Origin: Bacillota bacterium
Lineage (GTDB): Bacteria; Bacillota; Sulfobacillia; Symbiobacteriales; Symbiobacteriaceae
Direction of reading: 5' to 3'
Assembly (NCBI GenBank): GCA_028287415.1
Contig: JAQBPS010000482.1
Coordinates: forward strand, 1-9,286
DNA length: 9,286 nt
A model generated the notes under the pieces. That model saw only the letters and a list, made by a program, of their open reading frames with translations. It did no database searches and was not told the DNA's origin. Positions within the stretch are counted from its first letter, which is position 1; each line of letters starts with the position of its first letter. Shown here piece after piece: positions 7,279-9,286 of the stretch. Made by a program: the position numbers and the translations under genes.

Positions 7279-7293
7279 CCCCTCCATCATGTG

Positions 7294-7318
7294 AGTTGCA
7301 ACTGAGGCCTATGAGGCC
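7294..7318. repeat. Palindromes in the lacI/binding-protein spacer
   Basis: The 76-nt spacer holds a perfect 10-bp palindrome, AGTTGCAACT (7294-7303), followed by GGCCT-ATG-AGGCC (7306-7318), a 5-bp stem with a 3-nt loop. No promoter pair and no U-run were found, so I read this as transcribed spacer. It may modulate read-through from lacI into the transport genes. Confidence 0.4.
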
Positions 7319-7345
7319 GGCCACGAACCCCCTTGCCGTAGCCGT

Positions 7346-8359
7346 TTACCGCCGTAGGTGCGTCGATCCGCGTACTGTCAGCGCAATGTGCATCGTGATC
7401 GTAATCGGCAGCAAGTCGGGACTGCCGATTCGCTCAAGCAGACGGCGGGCGGCCAGTCGCCCCATCTCAGCCTTATCCACCCGCACCGTTGTGAGCGGCG
7501 GGTCGGAGCGGCTCGCCAGGGCGACATCGTCAAACCCGGCGAGCCCGATATCATCTGGAATGGACAGGCCTCTCGCCCGAGCCACGGCGAGGATGTGCAG
7601 AGCCGTCATGTCGTTGCCGGCCACAACCCCCAGCGGGCGCTCCGGTGCGTTGAACAGGTCTGCCAGTATGCCGGGAGCGTCGAGCCAGCCCCGGCCGAGT
7701 TCCGCCACATGCATGGTCACATCTTGCAGGCCTGATTGCTCGACCGCACATTCAAAGCCACGGCGGCGGGCAGCGAAGCTTGGGTCCGCAAAGGTCTCGC
7801 ACAGGTAAGCGAGGTGCCGGTAGCCCTGTGCCAGCACATGTGCGGTCGCTTCTTCGGCGCCGCCTGCGTTGTCGGAGACGACGGAATCGACCCCCCGGAC
7901 TTGCTTGTCCACCACGATCACTGGCAGGTTCCGGCGTGCGGCTTCCCGGGCCAGCTCGTCGGTCGTGTCGGCGCCCACCAGGATCATGCCGTCAAAGCGG
8001 GCCATCTGGCGGCTGACAAGCTCCCTGGCGGGGCCGTCGGGGTCGTAGGGAAAGAGCGAATGCTCATGTCCCCCCTCATGGAGCACATCGTCCACGCCGC
8101 CCAGCACCTGGCCGTAAAAGACCCCGCCCGTGGGGTCGGTGTCATAGCCCTGGAGGCGCCGGGGGAAGGCCACCCCGACCTTGCGGACCGAACCGGTACG
8201 CCCCTGGCCAGCGCCCTCCTGGTCCAGGGAACGAACGACAGCCCTGACCTTGGCAGCCAGGTCCGGAGTGACGCTCGTACGCTGGTTCAACACACGAGAG
8301 ACAGTTGCGGGAGAAACCCCGGCCAGCCTGGCCACTTCACGGGTGCTCCAGCGTTTCAC
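7346..8359 (-). CDS. LacI-family transcriptional repressor
   Basis: This 337-residue DNA-binding regulator starts at GTG 8359, with a perfect AAGGAGG (8373-8367) 7 nt upstream. The N-terminal helix-turn-helix is canonical (residues 5-25, STREVARLAG, then VSPATVSRVLN as recognition helix). The effector domain starts at about 60 (KVGVAFP), followed by periplasmic-binding-like features such as GMILVGADTTDE, PVIVVDKQ, VVAGNDMTAL and IGLAGFDDV. The hinge between them (about 41-60) lacks the usual YxPNxxAR-L pattern. The ligand is probably the imported mannoside or a derivative. It is the first gene of the operon, and the promoter region carries palindromes, so autoregulation is likely. The spacer to the next gene is 76 nt. 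Confidence 0.93.
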   Translation of the reverse strand: MKRWSTREVARLAGVSPATVSRVLNQRTSVTPDLAAKVRAVVRSLDQEGAGQGRTGSVRKVGVAFPRRLQGYDTDPTGGVFYGQVLGGVDDVLHEGGHEHSLFPYDPDGPARELVSRQMARFDGMILVGADTTDELAREAARRNLPVIVVDKQVRGVDSVVSDNAGGAEEATAHVLAQGYRHLAYLCETFADPSFAARRRGFECAVEQSGLQDVTMHVAELGRGWLDAPGILADLFNAPERPLGVVAGNDMTALHILAVARARGLSIPDDIGLAGFDDVALASRSDPPLTTVRVDKAEMGRLAARRLLERIGSPDLLPITITMHIALTVRGSTHLRR

Positions 8360-8380
8360 GCAGCGCCCTCCTTCGCCTTT

Positions 8381-8397
8381 AGAAACACTTCGTTTCT
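8381..8397. promoter_or_regulatory. Operator-like palindrome O1 (5' UTR)
   Basis: AGAAAC-N5-GTTTCT has perfect 6-bp arms and lies between the predicted transcription start and the lacI ribosome binding site. Its half-sites match those of the neighbouring palindrome but are in the opposite order. It could be a repressor site, or a small RNA hairpin 7 nt before the ribosome binding site. Confidence 0.5.
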
Positions 8398-8400
8398 GAA

Positions 8401-8418
8401 TGTTTCTCTAGTGAAACA
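8401..8418. promoter_or_regulatory. Operator-like palindrome O2 over the -10 and start
   Basis: TGTTTC-N6-GAAACA has perfect 6-bp arms. It overlaps the predicted -10 hexamer and the expected transcription start at about 8409, which is the classic position for repression by a LacI-family protein. The same arms and spacing recur at the binding-protein start codon. Confidence 0.65.
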
Positions 8419-8445
8419 GTACCATGACGCCAGGAACAGTGTCAA
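8416..8445 (-). promoter_or_regulatory. Sigma-A-type promoter of the lacI-led operon
   Basis: On the minus strand a consensus -35, TTGACA (8445-8440), is followed after 18 nt by TACTGT (8421-8416). The -10 is only partly consensus but is preceded by TGG, an extended -10 signature. Transcription would start at about 8409, leaving a leader of about 50 nt before the GTG of lacI. No other convincing promoter was seen for the operon. Confidence 0.65.
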
Positions 8446-8486
8446 TTCAGGGTTAACCTGTTCATCTATGGGTATTTTGATGGTAA

Positions 8487-8496
8487 GAAACGTTTC
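8487..8496. promoter_or_regulatory. Operator-like palindrome O3 (GAAACGTTTC)
   Basis: This is a perfect 10-bp palindrome with a central CG, the classic LacI/GalR-type operator core. Its centre is about 82 bp upstream of the centre of the palindrome on the promoter, close to eight helical turns, so repressor looping is possible. Confidence 0.5.
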
Positions 8497-8512
8497 CGGA
8501 GTCCAGGCAATT

Positions 8513-8529
8513 CGTTTCGCTGTGGAACG
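8513..8529. promoter_or_regulatory. Imperfect operator-like site O4
   Basis: CGTTTC-N5-GGAACG has one mismatch in the 6-bp arms. Its first 15 bases match those of the palindrome at the binding-protein start (from 7262) at 14 positions, although the two lie 1.25 kb apart. That repetition makes chance less likely. Confidence 0.35.
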
Positions 8530-8632
8530 GCACGGCACACAAGCCTTCCACTATATACGTTCGAGATTAGAACTGCCTGCCGCGGCGGTAGCTGATGTGG
8601 ATGATGTTGCCGAGTATGCAGAGACGAAACAC

Positions 8633-8664
8633 CAAGGGCGCCAGCGGTGAGGCTGGCGCCCTTG
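8633..8664. terminator. Strong hairpin terminator, possibly bidirectional
   Basis: Perfect 13-bp arms (CAAGGGCGCCAGC and its complement) enclose a 6-nt loop. On the plus strand TTTT follows directly (8665-8668), and on the minus strand GTGTTT follows. It begins 7 nt after the stop of the minus-strand small gene (8671), so it probably ends that transcript and insulates the operon promoter from it. The T-run is better on the plus strand, but no convincing plus-strand gene precedes it. Confidence 0.7.
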
Positions 8665-8670
8665 TTTTCG

Positions 8671-9011
8671 TCACGCCGTGCCGGCGGTGTTGGCCGTGGT
8701 GGTGAGCGGCCGGGGCGGGCATTGTTGCGGGGGCGCTGGCGGGCAACCGCCGAACGCTGCTGCGACCTGGGACTCCTGCGGCACGACCACGCCGAACGCG
8801 GGAATGAGCAGATTCACATCTGCGGTAGTCTTGACGACGATGCAGAGATGCGTGGTGAACATTGTAAACTCGGAGACAAGGCAACACCCGGCAGTACTTG
8901 CAGCAGGGCGAATTTCAGGTGCTGAAGCCGGGGCGCTTTATCAAGATCGTCGCCCGGGATGATCTGAAAGAGGCTTATCGCGTTGATCGGTACGGAGTAC
9001 TCCAGGGCCAT
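8671..9011 (-). pseudogene. Small hypothetical gene with apparent frameshift
   Basis: Two overlapping minus-strand frames read as halves of one protein. The first (ATG 9011, GAGGA 10 nt upstream) gives MALEYSVPIN, then SLFQIIPGDDLD, then LKFALLQVLPGVALSP at about residues 31-46, before turning into low-sense sequence. The second (8862-8671, 63 residues, no ribosome binding site) gives MFTTHLCIVVK, then VNLLIPAFGVVVPQE, then a Cys/Pro-rich tail. Joining them by a -1 shift near 8880-8860 gives about 113 residues, consistent with one missing base. The second codon position is AT-rich and hydrophobic in both parts. A strong hairpin follows the stop by 7 nt. I do not recognise the family with certainty. 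The LLIPAFG-type segment with a Cys/Pro tail loosely recalls small spore-coat-like proteins of Firmicutes, which is a weak impression only. It could instead be two separate ORFs or non-coding. Confidence 0.45.
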
Positions 9012-9255
9012 CGGTTTCCGATCCTCGCGGAGAGGAATGGCAGGTTCTTGCTTGGAGATGGCGGGCAGGGGGGCTGGCGGCGGTCGAGTTGGGCTTCGAG
9101 CAGGTCCCGCCTGGAGTTCGAAAACTGGGTGCGACGGGAGGAACTGCATCGAATGGAGGAGGAAAGGGAGCTCTCTGGTAGCGAGTTGGGATCGTGTTGC
9201 GCAGGCGCAGAGCGGCCCGCTTCGCTGTGGTAATGGCAGCTTGCGGCATATACGA

Positions 9256-9286
9256 ACAGGGCACCGAGTTTACCTCGGTGCCCTGT
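9256..9286. terminator. Hairpin at the right edge, probable terminator
   Basis: Perfect 13-bp arms (ACAGGGCACCGAG and its complement) enclose the loop TTTAC and end exactly at the last base. The tail on the plus strand lies outside the window. On the minus strand TTCGTATAT follows, which is only a fair U-tract. It may end a minus-strand gene beyond the window, or a plus-strand transcript. Confidence 0.6.

Noticed and set aside
6103..7305. Plus-strand 400-codon frame opposite the binding protein
   Set aside because: It is Gly/Leu/Val/His-rich shadow sequence. The minus strand carries a lipobox and binding-protein motifs.
8381..8529. CRISPR-like array from repeated GTTTC/GAAAC
   Set aside because: The repeats are only 5-6 bases with irregular spacing and mixed orientation around a promoter. 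They fit operators, not CRISPR.
8553..8560. TATATA motif as a second operon promoter
   Set aside because: No -35 partner was found on either strand at a workable distance.
8898..9233. Plus-strand frame of 111 codons starting TTG, fairly protein-like in its first half, with the edge hairpin 22 nt after its stop
   Set aside because: It has no ribosome binding site and no ATG, and its second half is Arg/Ser/Trp-rich. It lies antisense to the better-supported minus-strand gene, which has ATG, GAGGA and a terminator. It remains the main alternative for this stretch.

Overview
The window carries one long minus-strand operon for import and cytoplasmic phosphorolysis of an oligosaccharide, most likely a beta-mannoside (beta-1,2-linked by family analogy). 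The DNA is GC-rich. The ribosome binding sites are strong, purine-rich and Gram-positive in style, and the solute-binding protein is a lipoprotein with a lipobox Cys. Together these suggest a high-GC member of the Firmicutes (Symbiobacterium-like bacteria would fit), but no taxonomic marker gene is present, so this is inference.

In order of transcription (right to left): promoter and operator region (about 8380-8530); a LacI-family repressor (8359-7346, GTG start); an ABC sugar-binding lipoprotein (7269-5986, GTG start); two CUT1-type permeases (5905-4913 and 4909-4061); a Gfo/Idh/MocA-type NAD(P)-dependent oxidoreductase (4043-2889); two tandem GH130 enzymes (2849-1920 and 1915-1019); and an MFS transporter (1015 to the left edge, 3' end outside the window). 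Most gaps are 3-40 nt, so the genes are probably co-transcribed. No ABC ATPase is encoded here, so the importer probably uses a shared MsmX-type ATPase encoded elsewhere.

Proposed working of the operon: the lipoprotein captures a mannoside, the two permeases import it, and the two cytoplasmic GH130 enzymes cleave it, probably with phosphate to give mannose-1-phosphate. The oxidoreductase acts on a modified or released sugar of unknown identity, and the MFS protein moves a related sugar or product. The repressor probably controls its own operon. A TTGACA / extended -10 promoter overlaps a GTTTC-N6-GAAAC palindrome. A second copy of the same palindrome lies over the start codon of the binding-protein gene, and further related half-sites lie upstream and downstream of the promoter.

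The right end (about 8500-9286) is not part of the operon. It holds a strong hairpin with a T-tract (8633-8664), a probable frameshifted small gene on the minus strand (9011-8671), and another perfect 13-bp hairpin at the window edge (9256-9286). I see nothing convincing in 8530-8632 or 9012-9255.
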